Shown here piece by piece: positions 30,398 to 42,090 of a stretch of 64,000 nt of DNA (its first letter is position 1; the number at the start of each line of letters is the position of its first letter). Source of the DNA: Pseudomonas chlororaphis subsp. chlororaphis (GTDB lineage Bacteria; Pseudomonadota; Gammaproteobacteria; Pseudomonadales; Pseudomonadaceae); contig NZ_CP027712.1 of NCBI RefSeq assembly GCF_003945765.1, forward strand, positions 5,146,001 to 5,210,000, read 5' to 3'. The notes below the pieces were generated by a model. It searched no databases. It had not been told where the DNA came from and was given only the letters and a program-made list of their open reading frames with translations. The translations under genes were made by a program, and so were the position numbers.

Positions 30398-30470
30398 AAG
30401 GCGCAGTTTAAACTGCTGGAGGCTTTAACGGCAGGATTGTCCAACGATTTGCGCCACACAATACGGCGCC

Positions 30471-30535
30471 ATCGCGAGCAAGCTTCGCTCCTACAGAAGA
30501 ATGCATTCCGTGTAGGAGCGAAGCTTGCTCGCGAT
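30471..30535. repeat. REPIN with perfect 25-bp arms
   Basis: 65-base element with identical inverted arms of 25 bases around a 15-base centre; the arms contain TCGCGAGCAAGC and GCTCCTACA, the common P. fluorescens REP words. It is located between argR and the aruC control region, in a 326-base gap that otherwise contains the two ArgR sites. Confidence 0.9.
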
Positions 30536-30566
30536 AGCAATTTGACAGGTAAAACGAAGAGGTGGA

Positions 30567-31547
30567 TCAACCGCGCTCGGAAGGCACCGAAGACAGTTCG
30601 AACGGGCTGCTACTACGCCGCTGGTTGCGGTCCTCCCGCGGCGTGGCGCCGAAGAAGTTGCGGTAGGCGCTGGAGAAATGCGGCCCCGAGGAGAAACCGC
30701 AGGACAGGCCGATCTGGATGATCGATTTGCTGGTCTGCATCAACATCTGCCGCGCCTTGTTCAGGCGCAATTCCAGGTAGTACTGGCTCGGCACACGATT
30801 GAGGTATTGCTTGAAAATCCGCTCCAACTGCCGACGCGAGACGCACACATGCTGGGCGATTTCGTCGGTGGTCAGCGGCTCCTCGATATTGGCCTCCATC
30901 AGCAGCACCGCCTGGGTCAGCTTCGGGTGACTGGAACCCAGGCGGTTCTGCAACGGAATGCGTTGGCGCTCGCCGCCTTCGCGGATCCGCTCGACCACCA
31001 GTTCTTCCGAGACCGCGCCGGCCAGTTCCGCGCCGTGGTCACGGGCCAGCACCGCCAGCAACAGATCCAGCACCGACATCCCGCCGCAGGCCGTCAAGCG
31101 ATCGCGATCCCAATCGAACAGATGGCTGGTGGCGATGACCTTGGGGAAGCGCTCGGCGAAATCATCCTGCCAGCGCCAATGCACCGCCGCCCGATAACCG
31201 TCGAGGAGCCCCAGTTGCGCCAGGGGATACACACCGGCGGACAAGCCGCCGATCACACACCCGGCACGCACCAGTTGCTTGAGCGCGCTGCTCAGGGCGG
31301 GCGCCAGGGTGGCAGGCGGCTCATCGGCCAGCAGGAACAGTTTCTGACAGCCTTCGAGCTTGCCCGACCAGGGTTCACCGGGCAGTTGCCAGGCGCCGTC
31401 GGCCGGCGCTTCGGCCTGCAGGAAGGCCAGTTCGTAGACCACTTCCGGATGCACGCGCTGAGCGACACGCAAGGCCTCCTCGGCCAGCGCCAGCGTCAAG
31501 GCTTTAGTGCTGGGCCAAATCAGGAAACCAATTCGATGGGCAGTCAT
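30567..31547 (-). CDS. argR: arginine-responsive AraC-family regulator ArgR
   Basis: 326-residue regulator with an N-terminal DJ-1/PfpI (GATase1)-like domain (about 5-190) and a C-terminal AraC double helix-turn-helix (ANIEEPLTTDEIAQHVCVSRRQ and IIQIGLSCGFSSGPHFSSAYRNFFG). It corresponds to P. aeruginosa ArgR, unrelated to E. coli ArgR, which activates the aru and aot operons with arginine. The ATG at 31547 begins MTAHRIGFLIWPS as in the homologue; an in-frame TTG three codons upstream was rejected. It is the last gene of the aotJQMOP-argR cluster. Confidence 0.92.
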   Translation of the reverse strand: MTAHRIGFLIWPSTKALTLALAEEALRVAQRVHPEVVYELAFLQAEAPADGAWQLPGEPWSGKLEGCQKLFLLADEPPATLAPALSSALKQLVRAGCVIGGLSAGVYPLAQLGLLDGYRAAVHWRWQDDFAERFPKVIATSHLFDWDRDRLTACGGMSVLDLLLAVLARDHGAELAGAVSEELVVERIREGGERQRIPLQNRLGSSHPKLTQAVLLMEANIEEPLTTDEIAQHVCVSRRQLERIFKQYLNRVPSQYYLELRLNKARQMLMQTSKSIIQIGLSCGFSSGPHFSSAYRNFFGATPREDRNQRRSSSPFELSSVPSERG

Positions 31548-31661
31548 GGCGGGCAATCCGAAACGAAAACAGTGTTAGAGGCCAAAGGCGGCTGCAACCA
31601 AATTAGACCATCTGGCGCGCGGTGCGCAGCATGACCTAATTTGGTGCATTACGGGAGCGAT

Positions 31662-32426
31662 TTACTTCAGGCTGCCCGAGAGGAATTGTTGCAAACGTTC
31701 CGATTGCGGATTGACCAGCACTTCGCGCGGGTTGCCACTCTCTTCCACCAAACCCTTGTGCAGAAATATCAGCTGGTTCGAGACTTCACGGGCAAAGCCC
31801 ATTTCGTGGGTCACCACCACCATGGTCCGGCCTTCCTGGGCCAGGGCCTGCATCACTTTCAGCACGTCGCCCACCAGCTCGGGGTCGAGCGCCGAAGTCG
31901 GCTCGTCGAACAGCATGACCTCAGGCTCCATCGCCAGCGCCCGGGCGATCGCCACGCGCTGCTGCTCACCGCCGGACATGTGGCCCGGGTAGGCATCCTT
32001 GCGATGCGCCACACCAACCTTGGCCAGGTAGTGCTCGGCCTTTTCACGGGCTTCGGCCTTGGGTACGCCGAGCACATGCACCGGCGCTTCCATGATGTTT
32101 TCGATGGCGGTCATGTGCGACCACAGGTTGAAGTGCTGGAAAACCATCGACAGGCGCGAACGCATGCGCTGCAACTGTTTTGGATCGGCCGCCTTCAGGG
32201 CGCCGTCCTTGTTCGCCACCAGCTTCAACTCTTCGTTGTTCAGCAGGATCTTGCCGGCGTGCGGCTGCTCCAGCAGGTTGATGCAACGCAGGAAGGTGGA
32301 TTTGCCGGAGCCACTGGAGCCGATGATGCTGATCACATCGCCAGCCGCCGCTTTCAGGGACACGCCCTTGAGCACTTCGTGACTGCCATAGCGTTTATGC
32401 AGGTCTTGGACTTCAAGTTTGTACAT
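31662..32426 (-). CDS. aotP: arginine/ornithine ABC transporter ATP-binding protein
   Basis: 254-residue ATPase. Walker A GSSGSGKSTFL, Q-loop MVFQHFNLWSH, signature MSGGEQQRVAIA, Walker B VMLFDEPTSALDP and H-loop VVTHEMGF are all intact. It powers uptake by AotJ (periplasmic), AotQ and AotM (membrane). An in-frame GTG/ATG five codons upstream lies before a better family start at MYKLEVQDLHKRYG, which I used. It is 23 bases after aotO. Confidence 0.94.
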   Translation of the reverse strand: MYKLEVQDLHKRYGSHEVLKGVSLKAAAGDVISIIGSSGSGKSTFLRCINLLEQPHAGKILLNNEELKLVANKDGALKAADPKQLQRMRSRLSMVFQHFNLWSHMTAIENIMEAPVHVLGVPKAEAREKAEHYLAKVGVAHRKDAYPGHMSGGEQQRVAIARALAMEPEVMLFDEPTSALDPELVGDVLKVMQALAQEGRTMVVVTHEMGFAREVSNQLIFLHKGLVEESGNPREVLVNPQSERLQQFLSGSLK

Positions 32427-32449
32427 GCTGTCGGTTCTCACAAAAGCAG

Positions 32450-33562
32450 TCAGTCGTTGAGCAAGCGCCCGTGCCGCAGCGCTTCGCGCCCCGCCACCTT
32501 GGCCAGCCAGAAACCGGGTTGGGCGTAACGCAGCCGCTCAACGGCGAACAACACGCCGCTGGTGCCAGCACACAGGGTGCTGACCCGATCGGATAAGGGA
32601 TCAATCACTTCAAAAATCGGCTCGCCCTTCTCCACCCAGCTACCGGCCGGACGCAGAAAACTCACCACGCCGGGATGCGGCGCAAACAACAATTCGGTGC
32701 CTTCGAAAGGCATGGCCTCACACGCTTCATGCTGCGGCGCCGGCCATTCGCCCGCGATCAGCCCCTGCTCGGCGAGAAACGCCAGGATGCCCTCGGCGTG
32801 CGCCTCGGCTTGCGGGCGACCGGTGTCGGCCTGACCGCCCAGCTCGAGGGTGGTCGCCAGGCAGGCCAGCGGAATCTGCGCCTGCGGGAACTGGCGCGAC
32901 AGGCGCAGCCAGGGCAGCGAACAGGCCTCGTCAAACGAACTGCCGCCAGAGTCTTCCGCCAGCAAGCCGACACGCACGTTCAGATGGGCCGCCAGCGAAC
33001 GCCACTGCGGCCAATGCTGCGGCAAGGCGTACATATGCAGCGCCGCTTCCGCATCACAGTGCAGGTCCAGCACCACATCCGCGGTGCAGGCATGACTCAG
33101 GAGAATACGCTGCATGCCTTGCAGCTGGCTCGATGGCGCCGGCAGTTCGGCCAGCACATCACTCATGGCCTGGCGAATCATCTGGATATTGGCGTGCGGG
33201 TCATCCCCCAGGCACCCTTCCAGGCGAGCCGCGACCGGCACACTCAGCTCGACGAAATCGCGATTGAAGTTCTTGCCGCTGCCAGCCTCGAACCGCCCCT
33301 GGTGATTGCCCTGCAACAGCTGCCCCAGGCCCATCGGGTTGGCCACCGGCACCAGTTCGATCACGCCGTTCAGCGCGCCCTGGGCTTCCAGTTCGGCCAG
33401 GCGCTTTTTCAGCTCCCAGGCGGTGCGCATCCCGGGCAGTTCGTCCGCATGCAGGCTGGCCTGGATATAGGCCTTGCGCTCGCCGCGGCCGAAACGGAAC
33501 ACCGAGATCTGCCGCTCGCTGCCCAGGTGGTTCCATGGCAATGCGTGGTCAATGCGTTCCAT
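32450..33562 (-). CDS. aotO: AotO, succinylglutamate desuccinylase/aspartoacylase-family protein
   Basis: 370 residues embedded between aotM and aotP as in P. aeruginosa. It has the zinc carboxypeptidase-like motifs ASLHADELPGM and LDLHCDAEAALHMY of the AstE/AspA family, and a C-terminal beta domain. In P. aeruginosa it is co-transcribed with the transporter but is not needed for transport, so its reaction is unknown; a deacylase acting on imported acylated amino acids is a reasonable guess. The gap to aotM is one base. Confidence 0.85.
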   Translation of the reverse strand: MERIDHALPWNHLGSERQISVFRFGRGERKAYIQASLHADELPGMRTAWELKKRLAELEAQGALNGVIELVPVANPMGLGQLLQGNHQGRFEAGSGKNFNRDFVELSVPVAARLEGCLGDDPHANIQMIRQAMSDVLAELPAPSSQLQGMQRILLSHACTADVVLDLHCDAEAALHMYALPQHWPQWRSLAAHLNVRVGLLAEDSGGSSFDEACSLPWLRLSRQFPQAQIPLACLATTLELGGQADTGRPQAEAHAEGILAFLAEQGLIAGEWPAPQHEACEAMPFEGTELLFAPHPGVVSFLRPAGSWVEKGEPIFEVIDPLSDRVSTLCAGTSGVLFAVERLRYAQPGFWLAKVAGREALRHGRLLND

Positions 33563-33563
33563 A

Positions 33564-34262
33564 TCAGTGCTTCCGCGGCGCCAGGTAGCGCAGCCAGCGG
33601 CCTTCGGCCAGCTTGAACAGGCGCACCAGGATAAAGGTCAGGCACAGGTAGAACACGCCGGCGGTGATGTAGGCCTCGAACGGCAGGTAGTACTGCGCGT
33701 TGACCGTACGGGCCGCACCGGTGATGTCGATCAGGGTCACGATGGAGGCCAGGCTGGTGGTCTGCAGCATCATGATCACTTCATTACTGTACTGCGGCAG
33801 TGCCCGGCGCAAAGCCGACGGCAGCAGGATGCGGGCATACATTTTGTAGCGCGACATGCCCATGGCCTTGGCCGCTTCAATCTCGCCGTTCGGCGTGGCC
33901 TTGAGGCTGCCGGCGATGATTTCGGCGGTGTAGGCGCTGGTGTTGATGGCAAATGCCAGGCACGCACAGAAGGTCGCACTGGACAGCCAAGGCCAGAGAA
34001 AGCTCTGACGCACCACGTCGAACTGCGCCAGGCCGTAGTAGATCAGGAACAATTGAACCAGCATCGGCGTGCCGCGGATCACATAGGTGTAGAGCCAGGC
34101 GCTGAGGTTGACGATCGGCTGCTTGGACACCCGCATCAGCCCCAGGGGCAGCGCCGCCAGCAGGCCGAAGAACAGCGACAGGGCCAAGAGTTTCAGGGTG
34201 GTCAGCAGGCCGCTGAAATACAGCGGCAAGGCCTCATAGATGACGTTGTAGTCGAAGATCAT
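33564..34262 (-). CDS. aotM: arginine/ornithine ABC transporter permease AotM
   Basis: 232-residue inner-membrane permease of the HisM type with about five membrane helices and the EAA loop visible as GEIEAAKAMGMSRYKMYARILLPSALRRALP (in part). YVIRGTPMLVQLFLIYYGL is typical. It overlaps aotQ by four bases (ATGA) and pairs with it to form the transmembrane channel. Confidence 0.93.
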   Translation of the reverse strand: MIFDYNVIYEALPLYFSGLLTTLKLLALSLFFGLLAALPLGLMRVSKQPIVNLSAWLYTYVIRGTPMLVQLFLIYYGLAQFDVVRQSFLWPWLSSATFCACLAFAINTSAYTAEIIAGSLKATPNGEIEAAKAMGMSRYKMYARILLPSALRRALPQYSNEVIMMLQTTSLASIVTLIDITGAARTVNAQYYLPFEAYITAGVFYLCLTFILVRLFKLAEGRWLRYLAPRKH

Positions 34263-34948
34263 AGATCAGCCGCCCTTACGCCTACCGAGTAGCGCTTCTC
34301 AAGGTGACGCAATGCCAGCAACGAGACACTGGTAATAACCAGGTACATCGCCGCCACCGCGAGGAAGAAGGTGAAAGGCTCGCGAGTGGCATCAGCCGCC
34401 TGCTTGGCCTTGAACATCATGTCTTGCAGGCCTACCACCGAAATCAGCGCGGTGGCCTTGGTCAGTACCAACCAGTTGTTGGTAAAGCCCGGAATCGCCA
34501 AACGGATCATCTGCGGCACCAGCACCCGGAAGAACACCTGGAAGCTGTTCATGCCATAGGCCATGCCCGCTTCCGCCTGCCCCTTGGGAATCGCCATGAA
34601 GGCACCGCGGAAGGTTTCCGACAGGTAGGCACCGAAGATGAAGCCCAGGGTGCCGATACCGGCAGCCAGCGGGTTCAGGTCGATGTAGTCGTCGTAACCC
34701 AGCATTGGCGCGACACGGTTGAGCAGGTCCTGGCCGCCGTAGAAGATCAGCAGGATCAGCACCAGGTCGGGAATCCCGCGGATCACCGTGGAATACAGGT
34801 CGCCCAGCCACGCCAGCCAGCGCACCGGCGAGAGACGCAGTGCGACCCCGATCAGACCCAGAACGATGGCCAGGGCCATGGACGACAAGGCAAGCTGAAG
34901 CGTCAGCCAAGCGCCATCGAGGATGACAGCCCCGTAGCCTTTCAACAT
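34259..34948 (-). CDS. aotQ: arginine/ornithine ABC transporter permease AotQ
   Basis: 229-residue HisQ-type permease with five predicted helices; the EAA loop reads GQAEAGMAYGMNSFQVFFRVLVPQMIRLAIP (in part), and VIRGIPDLVLILLIFYGGQ is the usual early segment. Four-base overlap with aotM and 91 bases from aotJ indicate a single operon. Confidence 0.93.
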   Translation of the reverse strand: MLKGYGAVILDGAWLTLQLALSSMALAIVLGLIGVALRLSPVRWLAWLGDLYSTVIRGIPDLVLILLIFYGGQDLLNRVAPMLGYDDYIDLNPLAAGIGTLGFIFGAYLSETFRGAFMAIPKGQAEAGMAYGMNSFQVFFRVLVPQMIRLAIPGFTNNWLVLTKATALISVVGLQDMMFKAKQAADATREPFTFFLAVAAMYLVITSVSLLALRHLEKRYSVGVRAADL

Positions 34949-35039
34949 GATTCAGGTCCTCGAAAATTAGGATGAAAAAATGGCGCAAACTTCAGAGATT
35001 CTGCTGCTTGCGCCATCTCGGACTTGCTGATTCGACGAT

Positions 35040-35816
35040 TTACTGGCCGTAAATGTCGAAGTCGAAGTACTTGTCCTGGATTTGCTTGTACTTGCCGTTC
35101 TCGCGAATGGCGGCGATCGCACCGGTGATCTTGTCTTTCAGCGCATCGCCTTTGCGTACGGCGATACCCACGCCGTCGCCGAAGTATTTGCTGTCGGTGA
35201 ACGCCGGGCCGACGAACGCGAAGCCTTTGCCGGCGTCGGTTTTCAGGAAGCCGTCATTCAGCAGGGTAGCGTCTGCCACGGTGCCGTCGAGGCGACCGGC
35301 CGCCACGTCCAGGTAGATCTCGTTCTGCGAGCCATATGGCTTGATCTCGGCACCCAGCGGAGCCAGCACTTCACGGGCGAAACGCTCGTGGATCGAACCA
35401 CGCTGCACGCCGATGTTCTTGCCCTTGAGCTCGGTCAGGCCATCGCTGACCTGGGTACCGGCCTTCATGACCAGGCGCGCAGGGGTGTTGTAGTACTTGC
35501 CGGTGAAGTCCACGGACTTCTTGCGGTCGTCGGTGATCGACATGGACGACAGGATCGCATCGATCTTGCGTACCTTGAGCGCAGGGATCAGGCCGTCGAA
35601 CTCCTGCTCGACCCACACGCACTTGACCTTCATTTCTTCGCACAGGGCGTTGCCGATGTCGTAGTCAAAACCGACGATGCTGCCGTCCGGAGCCTTGGAG
35701 GCGAATGGAGGGTAAGCCGCTTCGATACCAATTTTCAGAGGCTTTTCATCGGCGAACGTCGGCAGGGAAAGCACGGAGGACAGTGCCAGGGCGCCAAGAA
35801 GCACGAGTTTCTTCAT
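35040..35816 (-). CDS. aotJ: periplasmic arginine/ornithine-binding protein AotJ
   Basis: 258-residue solute-binding protein. The N-terminus [24 protein letters not shown] is a Sec signal peptide cleaved after about residue 22. The mature part has the LAO/HisJ-type blocks [30 protein letters not shown] and [27 protein letters not shown] (quoted in part). A longer frame upstream of the ATG at 35816 was rejected since it would mask the signal peptide. It is the first gene of the aot operon, with an ArgR site 177 bases upstream. Confidence 0.94.
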   Translation of the reverse strand: MKKLVLLGALALSSVLSLPTFADEKPLKIGIEAAYPPFASKAPDGSIVGFDYDIGNALCEEMKVKCVWVEQEFDGLIPALKVRKIDAILSSMSITDDRKKSVDFTGKYYNTPARLVMKAGTQVSDGLTELKGKNIGVQRGSIHERFAREVLAPLGAEIKPYGSQNEIYLDVAAGRLDGTVADATLLNDGFLKTDAGKGFAFVGPAFTDSKYFGDGVGIAVRKGDALKDKITGAIAAIRENGKYKQIQDKYFDFDIYGQ

Positions 35817-35992
35817 CTTAGGACTCCATCGGTAAAGGGCGAAAACGGCAGAGTGAGCGACAGCCCAATATGCGAATGGGTGGAACCTGATAGCGGTGCT
35901 GCGTCCTTGAGGACCTGGCCACGAACCCCATGCGGGTTCCCAGGCAGGCAACGACGAGCGAGTGATCGGCATTCTAACGACAGGCCCGAAGC

Positions 35993-36013
35993 CGATATTT
36001 CCTCAATGCGACA
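35993..36013 (-). promoter_or_regulatory. ArgR operator upstream of the aot operon
   Basis: The minus strand reads TGTCGC-ATTGAGGA-AA-TATCG, an exact match to TGTCGC-N8-AA-N5. It lies upstream of aotJ and supports joint arginine control of uptake (aot), regulator (argR) and degradation (aru). The rest of 35817-36318 holds no recognisable gene. Confidence 0.7.
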
Positions 36014-36318
36014 ACAAATTACAGAAGCACCGAGAAACCAGGCCGAGCACATTGACAGCTCTTCAGATTTATGCAAGAGCAAAAGACGGTAAACCAATCT
36101 GTGTTGCAAATTGCGGGCCTATTATTCGCAAAGCCTTCTATTCCGGCAAGCGCAGCGTTATGACTTATTTTTTACCGACCCGCAAAGGCCCTGAAACAGG
36201 GCTTGGCGTTTCTCATTGCCCCGAATCCGGGCAGCGGGTTACACATTCCCTCCCGCCGGTAACATTCAGATACGCCTGATGGACATACCGATATTTATTC
36301 GATCGAAAAGCCGCTGTC

Positions 36319-36421
36319 TGTAACCGCTGCTTCAGGCTGCGATAAGGCCCGAAGGGCCTTTCAGGGCCTTCAAGAGCGCGTCTCCTGCGGAGCCGATCGC
36401 AGCCTTCGGCAGCGGCTACAG
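36319..36421. repeat. REP-family inverted pair between aotJ and acsA
   Basis: Left copy CTGTAACCGC-TTCAGGCTGCGATAAGG, right copy GATCGCAGCC-TTCGGCAGCGGCTACAG, the same family as at 22251 and 25151, with a further internal GGCCC/AAGGGCC repeat. Confidence 0.75.
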
Positions 36422-36442
36422 AAGCCCCCCCGATAGCGCTCA

Positions 36443-36480
36443 CAAAAAAGCCCCGCCCGGCACAAGGCCGGGCGGGGCTT
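36443..36480 (-). terminator. intrinsic terminator of acsA
   Basis: 12-bp perfect stem GCCCCGCCCGGC and complement with a 5-base loop, followed on the minus strand by six T residues, 20 bases past the acsA stop. Confidence 0.92.
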
Positions 36481-36499
36481 TCGCTGACACAGGTCCGTC

Positions 36500-38455
<1,956 letters not shown>

Positions 38456-38867
38456 CTTTCTTACCTCGGTGACATAGTTGTTGTTGTATGGCCCCGTTGT
38501 AGCCGGGGCGGGCCTATAGAACCATTCGACGATGGTAGTAACAACCCCCAGCCGATCCCCCTGAAAAGTGCTTTACCCCCTCTATTACGAGACTTGCGGT
38601 AGTTTCTGCGGTAAGTAGAAGACCGCTGCCAGGCCGCTGGGGGTCGTTTTTACCGGGATTGTTACAAAAACCGTCAATAGTGTTTATCAAAAGCACGCCT
38701 GTATAGCGCCTACTCAGGCGCCTAAAATCAACCTCGCCAACAAGGCAATGTGATTAACCAAGTTACAGCCCCCACGAAGGCAGTTAATCCAGACTTCTAC
38801 TCAAGTTCCACACGCAGCCCCACAAAGGCTGCGTGACCCCACACGACCTTAGAAAGGTGAAATCAAA
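38456..38867. other. divergent intergenic region between acsA and the DUF2790 gene
   Basis: 412 bases, more AT-rich than the flanks. A 6-bp hairpin GCGCCT-ACTC-AGGCGC is visible at about 38706-38721. Promoters for both genes should be here, but no clear sigma-factor box or operator was recognised. Confidence 0.5.
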
Positions 38868-39131
38868 ATGAAAGCTTTATTAGTTCTGGCCCTCAGCAGT
38901 CTTTGCGTTACAGCAATGGCCGACGAGATCCCTACTGATGTCGCAAGCCAGCAACCAGCAGTAGAGGAATACTCTTACTCGTCCGACCTGGATATCGCCA
39001 AAGTTATATCCATGAGCGAAGTTCCAAATGTATGCGAGGTTGTACCTGCGCGTATGGAATATGAAGACTCGAAAGGTCTGCGGCACATTCTGCAATACCG
39101 TGTCATGGGTAACGGCTGCTCTAACGGCTGA
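38868..39131 (+). CDS. secreted DUF2790 family protein
   Basis: 87 residues. A signal peptide (MKALLVLALSSLCVTAMADE) is followed by the Pseudomonas-restricted DUF2790 domain: YSYSSDLDIAKVISMSEVPNVCEVVPARMEYEDSKG (read in part) and the invariant ending YRVMGNGCSNG, with two cysteines that could form a disulfide in the periplasm. Function unknown; copper- or stress-responsive members are known in the genus. AAGGTG precedes the ATG. Confidence 0.88.
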   Translation: MKALLVLALSSLCVTAMADEIPTDVASQQPAVEEYSYSSDLDIAKVISMSEVPNVCEVVPARMEYEDSKGLRHILQYRVMGNGCSNG

Positions 39132-40003
39132 TACTCAAGTTGCTCTTCAAGTTCCAACAATTGCCGGCCGCAGAGATCTTTCTTGCGGCAAAGATGGCCA
39201 GATGCACAACTGAATCCAGACTGGTTGCAAGCCATCGCCCAATGCAGTGCGACCACGGCTTTCGCACTCCCCTTTTTCATCTGTCGAGCCACCTTGCAGG
39301 GAGCGTTTCCGTATCGCCCCAAGGGGCTTGATGATGGTCCGAAAATGCCTTCTCGAGCATCAAGAACGACTTCGGGTGGCAACCCGGGACAGTAGTGTTT
39401 CAAAGGTCAAAAATTGATCATCCAACACAAGATGTAGTGGCAAAAGCGTTTTTTTGCTTATTTTTTGAGCAAAATATACGACTGACAATTTGCACCATGA
39501 ATTGAACACAATCCTGTCTACCAAAGCCCACGACCTTCCCTGTAAGCCATGTACTACGGGGCTTGCAGAGCATTGCGCGAAAAAGCCAAGGTCTCGGATC
39601 GCTTCCAGGCGGCAAAAAACCGCAAAACCGGGTGAAAAAAAATCTTTGCCGGCCAAAGCCTTGTAAACCCTCGCTCCGCCGCGATCACGCCCCTCGCCAA
39701 CCGAATCGTGAGCCACTTCGTCGCACCACAGCGGCAAAAAAATCCCTATAATGCGGCCTTAAAACGGGCCTGCAATATTCCCTTACAGGGATAAACAGCC
39801 AATCCGAAGCCAGCGCAGGAGTCGACTCGGTCCTCTGTGCCCATAACCGCCTCGGAACTCCCGTACATATTTTTGTTTATTGCCTGCGTTAGCTGCCGCA
39901 ACAAACGATTCCTTAAGATCCAACGCGGCCAGTTCGGCCGTGTGAAAAGCCAACCATCAGTTTTCACACGGGCATCTGGCCCTCACGCAGGAGACGACAC
40001 GTC
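39132..40003. other. long gene-poor region upstream of nrdB
   Basis: 872 bases without a credible gene, with AT-rich patches (about 39410-39480). A strong -10-like TATAAT is at 39747-39752 with a poor -35, about 250 bases ahead of nrdB; it could begin the nrdB transcript or an unannotated RNA. No NrdR box of the usual ACA-nnnTATAT-nnTGT form was found by eye. Minus-strand open frames (e.g. 39360-39737) show no family features and no ribosome site. Confidence 0.5.
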
Positions 40004-41251
40004 ATGCTGAGCTGGGACGAATTCGACAAAGAAGAAGGCGAAGTCGCCGTTAAAGGCGCCAACGCCGGCCACGCTGCCGAAGCTGCCATGGACAAACTCG
40101 ACAGCGCCGGTGGTGCCGCCGCTCTCGAAGCCCGCGCCGTAACCGCCAGTGACTCCGCTGCCGTTGCTCGTGCCAAGGCATCCCTGGACCAGCTCGACAT
40201 CGCCGAAGGCCTGGCTGAGTTGGAAGGTGCTTCCGCCCGTGTCGCCGTCGATGAAAAGCGCATGATCAACTGCCGCGCCGACCTCAACCAGCTCGTGCCA
40301 TTCAAATACGACTGGGCCTGGCAGAAGTACCTGGACGGTTGCGCAAACCACTGGATGCCGCAAGAAGTCAACATGACCGCCGACATCGCCCTCTGGAAAA
40401 ACCCGGAAGGCCTGACCGACGACGAGCGCCGCATCGTGATGCGCAACCTGGGCTTCTTCTCCACCGCCGACTCCCTGGTTGCCAACAACCTGGTACTGGC
40501 CGTGTACCGCCTGATCACCAACCCGGAATGCCGCCAGTACATCCTGCGCCAAGCGTTCGAAGAGGCGATCCACACCCACGCCTACCAGTACTGCATCGAA
40601 TCGTTGGCCATGGATGAAGGCGAGATCTTCAACATGTACCACGAGATTCCATCGGTCGCCAAGAAAGCGGCCTGGGGCCTGAAGTACACCCGTTCGATCT
40701 CCGATCCGAAGTTCGAAACCGGCACCGTCGACACCGACAAGGAGCTGCTGCGCAACCTGATCGCCTACTACTGCGTTCTGGAAGGCATCTTCTTCTACTG
40801 CGGCTTCACCCAGATCCTGTCCATGGGTCGCCGCAACAAAATGACCGGTGTCGCCGAGCAGTTCCAGTACATCCTGCGCGACGAATCCATGCACCTGAAC
40901 TTCGGTATCGACGTGATCAACCAGATCAAGATCGAAAACCCGCACCTGTGGGATGCCGAGATGAAGGAAGAAGCCACCCAGATGATCCTCCAGGGTACCC
41001 AACTGGAAATCGAATACGCTCGCGACACCATGCCGCGCGGCGTACTGGGCATGAACGCGGCGATGATGGAGGACTACCTCAAGTTCATCGCCAACCGTCG
41101 CCTGTCGCAGATCGGCCTGAAAGAAGAATACCCGGGCACCACCAACCCGTTCCCATGGATGAGCGAAATCATGGACTTGAAGAAAGAGAAGAACTTCTTC
41201 GAGACTCGCGTGATCGAGTATCAGACTGGCGGCGCGCTGAGCTGGGATTGA
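40004..41251 (+). CDS. nrdB: class Ia ribonucleotide reductase beta subunit
   Basis: 415-residue R2 protein housing the diiron-tyrosyl radical cofactor. By motif spacing the ligands are Asp156, Glu187, His190, radical Tyr194 ([13 protein letters not shown]) and the later Glu/His in [12 protein letters not shown]. The C-terminus is the R1-binding tail. Compared with the 376-aa E. coli protein there is an N-terminal Ala-rich extension of roughly 85 residues containing two similar helical units ([16 protein letters not shown] and [16 protein letters not shown]). The nrdA gene, usually adjacent, is not in this window: upstream are DUF2790 and acsA. A good terminator follows. Confidence 0.94.
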   Translation: MLSWDEFDKEEGEVAVKGANAGHAAEAAMDKLDSAGGAAALEARAVTASDSAAVARAKASLDQLDIAEGLAELEGASARVAVDEKRMINCRADLNQLVPFKYDWAWQKYLDGCANHWMPQEVNMTADIALWKNPEGLTDDERRIVMRNLGFFSTADSLVANNLVLAVYRLITNPECRQYILRQAFEEAIHTHAYQYCIESLAMDEGEIFNMYHEIPSVAKKAAWGLKYTRSISDPKFETGTVDTDKELLRNLIAYYCVLEGIFFYCGFTQILSMGRRNKMTGVAEQFQYILRDESMHLNFGIDVINQIKIENPHLWDAEMKEEATQMILQGTQLEIEYARDTMPRGVLGMNAAMMEDYLKFIANRRLSQIGLKEEYPGTTNPFPWMSEIMDLKKEKNFFETRVIEYQTGGALSWD

Positions 41252-41298
41252 TTCCAGTCCTGTGCCGATCTCGATCTGAATCGGCACAACGAAAGATC

Positions 41299-41328
41299 AA
41301 AAAAGCCCTGACTTGCTCAGGGCTTTTT
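41299..41328 (+). terminator. intrinsic terminator of nrdB
   Basis: GCCCTGA/TCAGGGC 7-bp stem, 5-base loop, followed by TTTTT on the plus strand and preceded by six A residues, so it may work in both directions. Confidence 0.88.
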
Positions 41329-41376
41329 ATTGGGACCTGGTATCCCCGACTCCAGGCAAATCATCCAACCCGGAAC

Positions 41377-42090
41377 TCAATCGGCGGAGGCCAGGGCACC
41401 ACGAATCTCCTGTTTCACCGCCTCGAAATCCGCCGCCGCGCGGGGATCGTCCAGCAGCCGGGCCGCCAACACCGCGGCACTTATCTTTCCGCCCTCCAGG
41501 TCGCTGGGGAAATGCACGCCGGCGATGACCCGGCTGTCGGCATTGATCTGTGCGCGGCTGAACAACTCGCTGCGTTTCTCCGGCAGCGCCATGCTCAGCA
41601 AGGTGGCATTGAGATAACCATTCATCGAGTGACCGCTGGGGTAGGAATCGCCCTCCGGTGGCGGCAATACCGGCTTCACCAGTGCCGAGGTTTCGTAAGG
41701 GCGCGGCCGACCATAGCTGTGCTTGGCCGGCATCAGGAATTGCACCAGGTCTTCCTGGGCCCGCCGGAAGAAGGCCCGGGTCAGGGGCAGGCGCTCAATG
41801 CTGAAACCGGCGCCGAGGGATTCCCTGGCGAAGTGGAACACGCTGTCTTCCCATTCATCATCCTGCTGGACCCGGCTCACCTGAGCGCTACTGCGTGCTG
41901 CCTGGGCCGCCAGCACGGCTGTCAAATCGCTTTGTTGCAACGATGAATCAACAGTTGGAGGCGGTGGCAGGTAGTCAGCCAGCCGGAACTGATTGGCCGG
42001 CAGATAAGGCAAGGCTGCCTGCTCCGCCAGGACGGCCCCGGTGCCGGACAGGGCCAGACAAAACAACAATGAACGCGCAAGAACAGGCAT
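41377..42090 (-). CDS. class A nonspecific acid phosphatase (PhoN-like, PAP2 superfamily)
   Basis: 237 residues with a signal peptide (about 1-22). The three-part PAP2/class A signature is complete: K-x6-RP in AKHSYGRPRP, PSGH in SYPSGHSMNG and SR-x5-H-x3-D in DSRVIAGVHFPSD. These enzymes remove phosphate from many organic phosphomonoesters in the periplasm. It is monocistronic and convergent with nrdB. Length is close to bacterial PhoN/PhoC. Confidence 0.9.
   Translation of the reverse strand: MPVLARSLLFCLALSGTGAVLAEQAALPYLPANQFRLADYLPPPPTVDSSLQQSDLTAVLAAQAARSSAQVSRVQQDDEWEDSVFHFARESLGAGFSIERLPLTRAFFRRAQEDLVQFLMPAKHSYGRPRPYETSALVKPVLPPPEGDSYPSGHSMNGYLNATLLSMALPEKRSELFSRAQINADSRVIAGVHFPSDLEGGKISAAVLAARLLDDPRAAADFEAVKQEIRGALASAD

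Noticed and set aside
39360..39737. Minus-strand open frame in the gap before nrdB
   Set aside because: Composition and content do not resemble a protein, and no ribosome site was found; treated as non-coding.
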